From: Candidatus Methanofastidiosum methylothiophilum
Lineage (GTDB): Archaea; Methanobacteriota_B; Thermococci; Methanofastidiosales; Methanofastidiosaceae
Assembly: GCA_001587675.1 (NCBI GenBank)
Contig: LNGD01000019.1
Coordinates: 1 to 17,470 of the forward strand
DNA: 17,470 nt
Direction of reading: 5' to 3'
Positions 1 to 6,033 of the stretch are shown here, piece after piece. The notes below the pieces were generated by a model. That model made no database searches. It saw only the letters and a program-made list of their open reading frames with translations, and had not been told where the DNA came from. Within the stretch, counting starts at the first letter, position 1. Every line of letters begins with the position of its first letter. The position numbers and the translations under genes are program-made.

Positions 1-269
1 TTATTCTTAAGCCCATTAGTCACATCAGTATGATCAATCAAAGTTGGATCAAGAACTATAACATAATCGGGTGTGTAAACTTGACTTCTTATTTTAATAG
101 GTATTTTATCGATTCTGGTAAAAGAACTTACTGGAGCACCTCTTCTTTCTACACCAAAATGAGGAAAAGACTGAACATATTTTCCCTCTCTAAATGCTGC
201 GTCCGCTAGCATATTAGATGCAACGACAGCTCCTTGTCCTCCTCTACCATGAAATCTTATTTCTATCAA
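1..269 (-). CDS. porC: Pyruvate:ferredoxin oxidoreductase gamma subunit (PorC), C-terminus outside the window
   Basis: The visible 89 residues are the N-terminal part of the gamma subunit of 2-oxoacid:ferredoxin oxidoreductases, the cytoplasmic enzyme that links pyruvate and acetyl-CoA through ferredoxin. Seen: an N-terminal [11 protein letters not shown] motif, the GVERRGAPV segment, and [11 protein letters not shown], all in the order usual for PorC. The chosen start is TTG at 267-269, because an AAGGAGAT Shine-Dalgarno site lies at 273-280 and no in-frame ATG precedes the GRGGQG motif. The PorDAB partners would be expected beyond the left edge, but that is inference. TATA-like sequence occurs at 301-309 and again at 342-356. 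Close paralogues (VorC, KorC) share the fold. The ERRGAP and DPTL wording favours PorC. Confidence 0.9.
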
Positions 270-360
270 AAAATCTCCTTAAATCCTATTATTACTCATT
301 TTTAAAAAGCTTTTGACTAATAGACGTTGTAAAAATCTATCCAAAATTATAAATTAGTAT

Positions 361-834
361 TTAAATGTCAACTAAATATTTCTCATAATCTAAAACATAA
401 TATTTCATTCCTTTTTGAATAATCTTATGACCTTCATTTTCTAGAAGTTGTTTTTGATAGTTAATCCCGCCAGGATATTTTTCATTTATGAGACCACCTG
501 TTTTCAAAGTTCTCCAGTATGGAGTAATATCTGTTTTTCCTTCTAAAGCAGCTTCATTGGCAGCGTGAGCGCTAACCCATGCAAAAATTCCAGTTGTTAA
601 AGGACAGCCTATACTAGCTTTATGTTTCACTGCTAATTTTTTTCTAATTTGATCAATCGTAATCAATTTACCTCTAGGTACATTTCTCATTATTTCATCT
701 ACTTCTATTGGTGCGGGTATAACTACTGTACCTTCTCCCCATTTTTTTGACATATTGTTAGTTATGGGCTCAACTTTAGGAAGCTCTTTAGAATCGTTTA
801 GCTTTTCTTGCCAAGATTTTCTTTTATTTACCAA
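361..834 (-). CDS. Alkyltransferase-like (MGMT-fold) DNA-binding protein lacking the acceptor cysteine
   Basis: This 157-residue protein resembles the C-terminal domain of O6-methylguanine-DNA methyltransferases. Residues 52-64 (VPRGKLITIDQIR) match the recognition-helix entry, and residues 118-136 (NEKYPGGINYQKQLLENEG) match the usual gG...K..LL..EG tail. The position of the catalytic PCHR is occupied by PYWR at 105-108. The alkyl-acceptor cysteine is therefore replaced by Tyr106, as in alkyltransferase-like proteins that flag lesions without repairing them. Cys77 in GCPLTTGIF lies in a different helix region. The N-terminus (WQEKLNDSKELPKV, then VIPAPIEVDEIM) is a conserved feature of this MGMT-like family as I recall it. 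The start is TTG, chosen because AAGGTGAG ends just upstream. The gene lies 31 bases behind the transporter gene, so the two are probably co-transcribed. Alkylated-DNA binding is inferred. Confidence 0.72.
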   Translation of the reverse strand: MVNKRKSWQEKLNDSKELPKVEPITNNMSKKWGEGTVVIPAPIEVDEIMRNVPRGKLITIDQIRKKLAVKHKASIGCPLTTGIFAWVSAHAANEAALEGKTDITPYWRTLKTGGLINEKYPGGINYQKQLLENEGHKIIQKGMKYYVLDYEKYLVDI

Positions 835-865
835 ATACTCACCTTATTCTAATTCTTTTATAGAT

Positions 866-1780
866 TTATATTTTCTTCGGCTTGGCAAGCACTGCCATTT
901 TTATTTCATAATAAAGAGGAGAAAAAAGCTGTTCAACAATATAATATACTACTGGGAAGAAAACAACTTCAGGTTCAAAAAATGAAACAATGATTATTGC
1001 TATACTAATATTTTTAAAAAACGATGGTATGAAAATTGCTTCCTTTTCTTCCTCTTTTAGTTTTAACTTATTTGATACAATTATTAAAAAAAGAAGTACT
1101 AAAGAAATTAGTATAAATGCCAATATGATTGAAACAAATAGATATCCTTTGACTATATCTAATCTTTCTACACTTTTAGATACCGCAATGTATATTATTA
1201 CGCCCATTACTAAAAAGGAGAGATAGGGATTCACATTTCTTGATAATTTGTTTTTAACTAATAAGGAAATTAAAACAGGTACGAATATAATTAGAGACAT
1301 TTCTATAAACATTAGCAAGGCATTAAAACTTATTTTACTTCCTAAACTTAATAAAATATAAGAAGGAGATAAAAAAGGAGATATTAAAATTGTAGTAATG
1401 ACTAGTAACAAACTTATTTCTAATTTCCCGCCTAGTTCTTTTGACCATACTAACGTTGAACCTGCAGCTTGTGGTACAACACTTGTTACAATAATTCCAA
1501 TGAATAAGGGAAAATTAATGATATTCATTTTAAGTAAATAAAAACCAACTAAATAAAACATTATTGGGATAAAAATATATCCAGTAAATAATCCTAATGC
1601 AAGAGGTTTCAGAAGTAATTTATAATTTTTATATTTACTAAAATCAACTTTGATCGTTGACAGAAATATTAGGATGCTTTGTAATAATGGAACAATAGGC
1701 GAAATTTCTTTACCGTAAGTAGGGAAATATACCCCTAGAGCTATAGAACAAATAATAATTATTAAGGGAATTCCTATCAT
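866..1780 (-). CDS. Bile acid:sodium symporter (BASS/SBF) family transporter
   Basis: This is a 304-residue, very hydrophobic integral membrane protein with about nine or ten predicted helices and short polar loops. Its length is usual for the BASS family of sodium-coupled organic-anion carriers. Family signatures include PLLQSILIFLSTIKVDF near the N-terminus (the substrate-binding Na-symporter pattern). The central VVPQAAGSTLVWSKELGG segment is followed by ISLLLVITTILISPFLSP, matching the family's crossover and following helix. The substrate cannot be read from sequence; bile acids themselves are unlikely in an archaeon, and small organic acids are a typical alternative. The start is ATG with a TATA-like box about 25 bases upstream and no Shine-Dalgarno site, suggesting a leaderless mRNA. 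The alkyltransferase-like gene follows closely downstream. Confidence 0.78.
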   Translation of the reverse strand: MIGIPLIIIICSIALGVYFPTYGKEISPIVPLLQSILIFLSTIKVDFSKYKNYKLLLKPLALGLFTGYIFIPIMFYLVGFYLLKMNIINFPLFIGIIVTSVVPQAAGSTLVWSKELGGKLEISLLLVITTILISPFLSPSYILLSLGSKISFNALLMFIEMSLIIFVPVLISLLVKNKLSRNVNPYLSFLVMGVIIYIAVSKSVERLDIVKGYLFVSIILAFILISLVLLFLIIVSNKLKLKEEEKEAIFIPSFFKNISIAIIIVSFFEPEVVFFPVVYYIVEQLFSPLYYEIKMAVLAKPKKI

Positions 1781-1796
1781 TATGATAATTTGATAG

Positions 1797-1809
1797 TATA
1801 AATATTAAA
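1797..1809 (-). promoter_or_regulatory. TATA-like promoter of the BASS transporter gene
   Basis: Read on the minus strand this is TTTAATATTTATA, ending about 17 bases before the ATG at 1780. Its upstream half is centred about 25 bases before the start codon. With no GGAG/GGTGA site in between, it fits a leaderless archaeal promoter. Position and composition are the only support. Confidence 0.45.
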
Positions 1810-1829
1810 GGCTTATGCAGAGTAATTAT

Positions 1830-2252
1830 TTAATATCTAAATTTTTTGTTAATTAAGCTTCTTGCATAGAGAATTCTTTCATCCATCCTCTTCATCATAT
1901 GTTCTCTCAAAAATGGGCGAAGTCTTTTTTTCATTTTTACATAGTCACCTTCAATATCTTGGAAGGTGCTTATAACCTTTGGGTCATGAACAGCAGTTGA
2001 AGTTTCAAGATATTTAATAAACTTCTCAACTCTTTCTTCATAGGAATCCCATATCATTTTCATTCCATATAACTCGTCTTCAACTATTACCTCCCCTTCG
2101 GAATAATATGGAACTAAAGGGTCTTCTTCTTTCACAATTGGTCTTTTTGCCGGTTCTTTTGGAATACCTTTTTGTTTTATTGGGAAAAAGAAATAAATAA
2201 TGAAAAGGACAATAATTAGAATCAGAGCCGCTATAACAATCTCGTAAATCAT
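1830..2252 (-). CDS. Membrane-anchored protein of unknown function (one N-terminal helix)
   Basis: I do not recognise a family for this 140-residue protein. Seen: one strongly hydrophobic segment at residues 4-25 (EIVIAALILIIVLFIIYFFF), then a short Pro/Lys-rich linker (KQKGIPKEPAKRPIVKEEDP). A charged soluble domain follows with at least two likely helices, the last running LRPFLREHMMKRMDERILYARSL. With very few positive charges before the helix and many just after it, the soluble part probably faces the cytoplasm. There are no cysteines and no obvious catalytic motif. The gene has its own TATA box about 27 bases upstream and no Shine-Dalgarno site. It lies between a phosphoesterase and a transporter on the same strand, but nothing ties its job to either. 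The reading frame is clean and codon use matches its neighbours, so it is probably a real gene. Confidence 0.6.
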   Translation of the reverse strand: MIYEIVIAALILIIVLFIIYFFFPIKQKGIPKEPAKRPIVKEEDPLVPYYSEGEVIVEDELYGMKMIWDSYEERVEKFIKYLETSTAVHDPKVISTFQDIEGDYVKMKKRLRPFLREHMMKRMDERILYARSLINKKFRY

Positions 2253-2271
2253 GCTATTATTCTCTTTTTCT

Positions 2272-2286
2272 TATATTTAAATATAT
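2272..2286 (-). promoter_or_regulatory. TATA box of the membrane-anchored unknown gene
   Basis: The sequence TATATTTAAATATAT is nearly palindromic and centred about 27 bases upstream of the ATG at 2252, the spacing expected if transcription starts at or next to the start codon. It abuts the stop of the upstream phosphoesterase gene at 2287. Confidence 0.55.
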
Positions 2287-2931
2287 TTAATCCAATTTTT
2301 CTAAGCTGACATTAATTTGTCCTTTGTTTAATTCTACTATCCCATAATAACCATCTTTCAAAGGCCCAGGATTTAATAACTTAGTGTTATTTAAGATATC
2401 GATAGCTCTTGATTCATGCACATGTCCAGAAATAGCTACAAGTGGATGATATTCTTCTATTATTTTTCTAATAGAGGAACTCCCAATAGATTTACCATTT
2501 CCTATTTTATCTAATTTTGTTCCATAAGGAGGTGCATGGGTTACAAGAATCATATTTCTAAAGGATAGTTTAGAAAGACCTTCTCTTATCTGTTCTTCTG
2601 TGTATTCCAAAGGAGTACGAAAGGGAGATATATTTGACCCTCCAAAACCTCCTATGGAATAATCCTGTATTTTAATTTCTTTTTCATGAAGAGAGACATT
2701 TTGTGAATCGATGTAATCCTTAACTTCATTAGTATCACAGTTTCCAAAGACTGTATAAAAATTAATATTAGGAATTATTTCTAATATTTCTTTTGCTTCA
2801 TTCCTTCCACCAAATGATGTGATGTCTCCACACGATACTAAAAGATCAAATTTATTAATGTCAATTGCATTAAGTAATCTCTTAACTGAACTTTTATGCC
2901 CATGAATATCAGTTATAACACAAATTTTCAT
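2287..2931 (-). CDS. YfcE/MJ0936-type metallophosphoesterase
   Basis: This 214-residue soluble protein is a compact calcineurin-like phosphoesterase with a di-metal centre. All core motifs are visible in order: D8-x-H10 (DIHGH), G35-D36 (SCGDI), G63-N64-C65-D66 (the GN[HC]D motif), H132 (VTHAPP) and H170-x-H172 (SGHVHE). The LLNPGP motif at 185-190 is usual at the C-terminal side of YfcE-like enzymes. Members hydrolyse phosphodiesters or phosphomonoesters, often with Mn or Ni; the natural substrate here is unknown. The start is ATG with a TATA box centred about 27 bases upstream and no Shine-Dalgarno site. The neighbouring genes give no pathway clue. Family assignment is firm and function within the family is open. 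Confidence 0.88.
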   Translation of the reverse strand: MKICVITDIHGHKSSVKRLLNAIDINKFDLLVSCGDITSFGGRNEAKEILEIIPNINFYTVFGNCDTNEVKDYIDSQNVSLHEKEIKIQDYSIGGFGGSNISPFRTPLEYTEEQIREGLSKLSFRNMILVTHAPPYGTKLDKIGNGKSIGSSSIRKIIEEYHPLVAISGHVHESRAIDILNNTKLLNPGPLKDGYYGIVELNKGQINVSLEKLD

Positions 2932-2952
2932 AGAATATCAGAAGATTATTTC

Positions 2953-2964
2953 TATTTAAATATT
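2953..2964. promoter_or_regulatory. Palindromic TATA box, possibly bidirectional
   Basis: TATTTAAATATT is near-symmetric. Its centre is about 27 bases from the phosphoesterase ATG (2931) on the minus strand. It is also about 26-27 bases from the first base of the 2985-3036 hairpin on the plus strand. Use on the minus strand is likely. Use on the plus strand is an inference from spacing alone. Confidence 0.5.
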
Positions 2965-2984
2965 TTGAAAAATAAGATTAAGGA

Positions 2985-3042
2985 GAAGATATTAATAAAA
3001 AGCATACTGGCGATATGGCTGTAATTTAATATCTTCCCCACA
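2985..3042. other. Long inverted repeat/hairpin with inner stem and adjacent ACA: terminator or small structured RNA
   Basis: Arms GAAGATATTAA (2985-2995) and TTAATATCTTC (3026-3036) are an exact 11-base inverted repeat. Inside the 30-base loop a second short stem can form: AGCATA at 3001-3006 with TATGGCT at 3014-3020, one G bulged. This leaves symmetric 5-base internal strands (2996-3000 and 3021-3025). On the plus strand the outer stem is followed by three bases and then ACA (3040-3042), the layout of an archaeal H/ACA guide RNA. However, the upper stem is short and no clear kink-turn is visible. Read on the minus strand it could equally be the terminator of the methyltransferase gene, being followed by T-rich sequence. 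The repeat is certain; its role is not. Confidence 0.5.
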
Positions 3043-3083
3043 ATAGTGATTTTTAATCTATTTTTAAATCTTACGGAATCTTT

Positions 3084-3839
3084 TCAAAATTCTGCAATAA
3101 TTAGCATTTCGTAGTCTTCAGTTGTTAATTTATCTTTTCTGCTGAATGCACCAAGTTTACATCCGTAAATATCTATTTTTTTAAATCCCAATGTTTTTAA
3201 CAACCAAGATATCTCTGAAGGAACATAATATCTCTCATCACATACAATTTTTTTCTTATTTCCATTGTCATCATTTATTTCTAAGATTGATTTATCTCTA
3301 AAAGTCATTAAATCGAAAGTGTTATCTTTACTTACTCCATCACTAGAATTTGAATTGATAAAATCTTTCACCGAATGGAATAGAGGGAATAGTCCATTTA
3401 AAGTCGTGAAAATTAATTTTCCATTCGCCTTAAGGGCACGAGAAGAACTTTCAAGTATTTTGAAATTCATTTCATCAGTTTCCATCAATGGAAAACCTCC
3501 TTCACAAATCATAATAACAAGATCAAATTCTTTCTCAAATTTTAGATCTCTAGCATCAGCTTTGATAAAATTGACAGTAACGCCCACTTCTTTGGCCTTT
3601 TTAATTGCTCTTTCTAACATACATTCAGAAAGATCAATCCCTGTTACATCATATCCCCTTTTTGCAAGTTCGATAGAATGTCTTCCTGTACCACAACCTA
3701 CATCAAGAATTTTAAATGATTTATTGTAGTTGATTTCTTTCTCAATAAAATCAATTTCACCTATAGTACCTTTTGTGTATTCTTGAGTTTCATAGGATTC
3801 AGCAAAATTTTGAAATAATTCTTCATACCATTTTTTCAT
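3084..3839 (-). CDS. Class I SAM-dependent methyltransferase
   Basis: This 251-residue soluble protein has the Rossmann-type methyltransferase core. Motif I is at residues 44-53 (ILDVGCGTGR, the SAM-binding glycine loop). An acidic residue ends strand 2 (D69 in VTGIDLS), KADARDL is at 94-100, and the post-motif strand FDLVIM is at 105-110. GKLIFTTLN near the middle and a later CDERYYVPSEISWLLKTLGF segment fit the insert and cap region of small-molecule methyltransferases of the UbiE/Cyclopropane-synthase-like group. The substrate cannot be deduced. An N-terminal helix (WYEELFQNFAESYE) is typical for this group. ATG start at 3837-3839 has a TATA box about 26 bases upstream and no Shine-Dalgarno site. 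It is probably a single-gene transcript that ends near the hairpin at 2985-3036. Confidence 0.82.
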   Translation of the reverse strand: MKKWYEELFQNFAESYETQEYTKGTIGEIDFIEKEINYNKSFKILDVGCGTGRHSIELAKRGYDVTGIDLSECMLERAIKKAKEVGVTVNFIKADARDLKFEKEFDLVIMICEGGFPLMETDEMNFKILESSSRALKANGKLIFTTLNGLFPLFHSVKDFINSNSSDGVSKDNTFDLMTFRDKSILEINDDNGNKKKIVCDERYYVPSEISWLLKTLGFKKIDIYGCKLGAFSRKDKLTTEDYEMLIIAEF

Positions 3840-3860
3840 ATAAAATCTCTATAACAATGT

Positions 3861-3870
3861 ATTATATATT
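3861..3870 (-). promoter_or_regulatory. TATA box of the methyltransferase gene
   Basis: ATTATATATT on the plus strand (AATATATAAT on the minus strand) is centred about 26 bases before the ATG at 3839. There is no ribosome-binding site between, consistent with leaderless initiation. Confidence 0.5.
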
Positions 3871-3974
3871 TTACTCTAAAAATTTTAAAAAATAAAAATG
3901 AATCTCAAATATATCATTTCTGAATAATATAATCATAAAGTTATAAAGTAAATTTAAAAAATTATTTTAAGATA

Positions 3975-4658
3975 TTATTTTGATTTTCTAAAACACATGA
4001 ACCAATCAAGACAGTATTTGCCCTCTTCTTTTTTCTCCATTCTATCCTTTGCAGTTCCACAAGATCCAGGAGGAGGAATAATCACATCTTCACCGGGTCT
4101 CCAATTAGCCGGGGTAGCTATTTGTTCGCTGTCAGATTTTTGCATTGCAAGAAGTAGTCTTTTAATTTCATCCATATTCCTACCATTAGAGAGTGGATAA
4201 TAAAGAATTGCTCTTATCTTTGCTTTGGGATCAATTAAGAATACTGCTCTGACCGCTTGTGTTGTAGAAGCATTTGGTTGAATCATTCCAAATTTTTTAG
4301 CCACATCCATACGTAAATCTTCTATAACTGGAAACATAACTTCAATATTTTTCATGCCTTTATACTCGATCTTTTCTTTAATAGTTCTTAGCCATGCTAT
4401 ATGTGCATAAATGCTATCTATGGATAATCCAATCAATTCACAATTTAGATCTTGAAACTCTTTTTGCATCGAAGCAAATGTCATAAATTCGGTTGTACAC
4501 ACTGGTGTAAAATCTGCAGGGTGGCTGAATAGAATCACCCATTTTCCTTTATAGTCTTCTGGAAAATTAATTTCTCCTTGTGTTGTTCGGGCCTTAAATT
4601 TAGGTGCGTCATCACCTATCAACGGCATGCTTATTTGCTCTTTATTTTCTTCTTGCAT
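3975..4658 (-). CDS. Archaeal peroxiredoxin (Prx6-like, multi-Cys)
   Basis: This thiol peroxidase reduces H2O2 and alkyl hydroperoxides in the cytoplasm, an important defence in strict anaerobes. From the chosen start it is 227 residues. The peroxidatic cysteine is Cys54 in HPADFTPVCTTEF. The conserved active-site region WLRTIKEKIEY and RAVFLIDPKAKIRA follow. The long C-terminal arm carries Cys200 (PPGSCGT), Cys216 and Cys222 (YCLDWFMCF). The C-x5-C pair matches the resolving cysteines of Aeropyrum-type archaeal peroxiredoxins, which form decamers. The ATG at 4656-4658 is preferred over an in-frame TTG four codons upstream, because a GGTGA Shine-Dalgarno site at 4664-4668 sits five bases before the ATG. 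A TATA box lies at 4711-4723. Downstream, minus-strand T-rich sequence (complement of 3956-3961) could end transcription. Confidence 0.93.
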   Translation of the reverse strand: MQEENKEQISMPLIGDDAPKFKARTTQGEINFPEDYKGKWVILFSHPADFTPVCTTEFMTFASMQKEFQDLNCELIGLSIDSIYAHIAWLRTIKEKIEYKGMKNIEVMFPVIEDLRMDVAKKFGMIQPNASTTQAVRAVFLIDPKAKIRAILYYPLSNGRNMDEIKRLLLAMQKSDSEQIATPANWRPGEDVIIPPPGSCGTAKDRMEKKEEGKYCLDWFMCFRKSK

Positions 4659-4710
4659 ATTATTCACCAACTCAACATTTTATTTATGTTGCTATACTTA
4701 TAGTGAATTG

Positions 4711-4723
4711 AATATATATAACT
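4711..4723 (-). promoter_or_regulatory. TATA box of the peroxiredoxin gene
   Basis: On the minus strand this reads AGTTATATATATT. Initiation about 26 bases downstream would give a leader of roughly 30 bases containing the GGTGA ribosome-binding site at 4664-4668. Confidence 0.5.
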
Positions 4724-4870
4724 TTATACATTTTGAAATATTTGCATATTTACAAATAATTTTAATAATATTAATTTTTATATAATACTAAGTATTAGTT
4801 AAATATATTTAAATTTATACTAATTACTAAAAAAAATTAAAAGCAATTATTAACTAAGTAGCTTATAATT

Positions 4871-4889
4871 TTAGTAAAATTATTCAGTT
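4871..4889 (+). repeat. Left copy of 19-base imperfect direct repeat flanking the propeller gene
   Basis: TTAGTAAAATTATTCAGTT here and TTAGTAAAATTATTAAGTT at 5972-5990 match at 18 of 19 positions. The copies lie about 1.1 kb apart on either side of the propeller gene. Confidence 0.6.
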
Positions 4890-4927
4890 TAACTTAATAA
4901 ACTATAACTTAGATGGATAAGCAAATG

Positions 4928-4936
4928 TTTAAATAT
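4928..4936 (+). promoter_or_regulatory. TATA box of the beta-propeller gene
   Basis: TTTAAATAT is centred about 46 bases before the proposed start at 4978. A transcript beginning near 4958 would carry a leader of about 20 bases containing the GGTGAT site at 4967-4972. Confidence 0.5.
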
Positions 4937-4977
4937 TAACTGCGCATTTATTTTGGTAATTATAAAGGTGATTTATT

Positions 4978-5892
4978 ATTAAAAAAATAATAAAGATATT
5001 TCTAATTATCTCTGTTCTTGTATTTGCCACGATTTCTGTAGTTATTGGGACACAAGTTCTTTCTGAAAAAATGATAACTAGTGATACATTTAATCAGCAG
5101 CGTCCTGCAATATACGGCGACATAGTGGTCTGGGAGGACAATAGAAATGGCAACAGCGACATCTACGGTTACAATCTAAAGACCGGGCAGGAGTTCCCGA
5201 TATGCACATATACAAGTGCTCAGCGATTTCCTGCAATATACGGCGACATAGTGGTCTGGGAGGACAATAGAAGTAGCTCTAACTGGGACATCTATGGCTA
5301 CAATCTAAAGACAGGGCAGGAGTTCCCGATATGCACAGCTGTGAGTCTTCAGTATTATCCTGCAATATACGGCGATATAGTGGTCTGGGAGGACAATAGA
5401 AGTGGAGCAGCAGATATATACGGCTACAATCTAAAGACAGGGCAGGAGTTCCCGATATGCACATATACAAGTGCTCAGCGATTTTCTGCAATTTATGGTG
5501 ACATAGTGATCTGGATGGACTATAGAAGTGGAACTAAATGGGAAATCTACGGCTACAATCTAAAGACTGGGCAGGAGTTCCCGATATGTACAGCCGTAAA
5601 TACTCAATTTTTTCCTGCAATATACGGCGACATCGTCGTCTGGTTTGACGATAGAAATGGCAACAGCGACATCTACGGCTACAATCTAAAGACTGGGCAG
5701 GAGTTCCCGATATGCATGTATACAAATGATCAGCAGTTTGCTGCAATCTACTGCGACCGGGTGGTATGGGAAGACCATAGGAACGGTAACGCCGACATTT
5801 ACCTTGCATATCTAGACGTCGTATGTGGAGAATCAAAATCCCTTCCAATCCAACAGTTCATGAAGATATTGGGCCTAAGTAAGGAAGAATAG
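4978..5892 (+). CDS. Secreted six-blade beta-propeller repeat protein, probable AUU start
   Basis: This is an extracellular TolB-like propeller resembling the surface-protein propeller repeats common in Methanosarcina. Its role is unknown; adhesion or ligand binding is usual for such proteins. From 5104 it consists of five blades of 42 or 43 residues plus a diverged sixth. Each blade reads like PAIYGDIVVWEDNR, then DIYGYNLKTGQEFPICT. The first in-frame ATG is at 5071, but the 31 codons upstream are open and encode a clear signal peptide: KKIIK, then hydrophobic IFLIISVLVFATISVVIG. No ATG, GTG or TTG exists in that stretch. GGTGAT at 4967-4972 sits five bases before an ATT at 4978, which is therefore taken as the start (304 residues). 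There is no C-terminal anchor. Codon use is distinctly richer in G and C than that of neighbouring genes, suggesting transfer. A T-run terminator follows. Confidence 0.72.
   Translation: MKKIIKIFLIISVLVFATISVVIGTQVLSEKMITSDTFNQQRPAIYGDIVVWEDNRNGNSDIYGYNLKTGQEFPICTYTSAQRFPAIYGDIVVWEDNRSSSNWDIYGYNLKTGQEFPICTAVSLQYYPAIYGDIVVWEDNRSGAADIYGYNLKTGQEFPICTYTSAQRFSAIYGDIVIWMDYRSGTKWEIYGYNLKTGQEFPICTAVNTQFFPAIYGDIVVWFDDRNGNSDIYGYNLKTGQEFPICMYTNDQQFAAIYCDRVVWEDHRNGNADIYLAYLDVVCGESKSLPIQQFMKILGLSKEE
5104..5817 (+). repeat. Tandem coding repeats, five near-identical copies plus one diverged
   Basis: Copies start at 5104, 5230, 5359, 5485, 5614 and 5740. Lengths are 126, 129, 126, 129 and 126 bases, then the partly diverged last copy. 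The stretch from TACGGCTACAATCTAAAGAC to the CCGATATG of the ICT motif is almost invariant between copies at the base level. The variable tails alternate between TYTSAQRF-like (copies 1, 3, 5) and TAVSLQYY-like (copies 2, 4). Confidence 0.92.
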
Positions 5893-5893
5893 A

Positions 5894-5902
5894 TTTTTTT
5901 TT
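5894..5902 (+). terminator. T-run terminator after the propeller gene
   Basis: Nine consecutive T residues begin one base after the TAG stop. This is the usual intrinsic signal for archaeal RNA polymerase release and separates this gene from hypC. Confidence 0.6.
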
Positions 5903-5971
5903 ATGTTACAACCCTTTTCTTAGATAAAACAATTTCAGGACTTTAACCTTAAATTACAACCAGTTATAACA

Positions 5972-5990
5972 TTAGTAAAATTATTAAGTT
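5972..5990 (+). repeat. Right copy of the 19-base imperfect direct repeat
   Basis: This matches 4871-4889 at 18 of 19 positions. It lies about 45-60 bases upstream of hypC, so it could be a shared regulatory box rather than an insertion scar. Confidence 0.6.
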
Positions 5991-6004
5991 CTATTAAAGA
6001 AAGA

Positions 6005-6013
6005 CTTTTTAAT
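6005..6013 (+). promoter_or_regulatory. TATA-like box of the hypC operon
   Basis: CTTTTTAAT is centred about 25 bases before the hypC ATG, the spacing for a leaderless operon transcript. Only a partial GGT precedes the ATG. Confidence 0.45.
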
Positions 6014-6033
6014 CAATCTATTGTGGTAAAATT

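Larger units (their letters stand above)
4671..4977. other. AT-rich divergent intergenic region between peroxiredoxin and propeller genes
   Basis: About 300 bases of almost pure A/T without a credible gene on either strand. It holds the peroxiredoxin TATA box (4711-4723), a 15-base perfect odd palindrome TAATACTAAGTATTA (4783-4797), one copy of the flanking direct repeat (4871-4889), and the propeller TATA box (4928-4936) with its Shine-Dalgarno site (4967-4972). The palindrome could be an operator for either gene; nothing else in the sequence says so. Confidence 0.55.

Noticed and set aside
970..985. GGTTCAAA resembling a tRNA T-loop
   Set aside because: It lies inside the transporter gene and no acceptor, D or anticodon stems can be paired around it. 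No tRNA was found in the window.
5104..5817. Regular 126/129-base repeats considered as a CRISPR-like array
   Set aside because: The units are far too long, stay in one reading frame, and encode a classic beta-propeller blade. There are no unique spacers and no cas genes.
5279..5848. Long antisense frames across the propeller gene
   Set aside because: They are open only because the coding repeat is copied several times. They have a repetitive Cys/Arg-rich translation and no promoter or ribosome-binding site.
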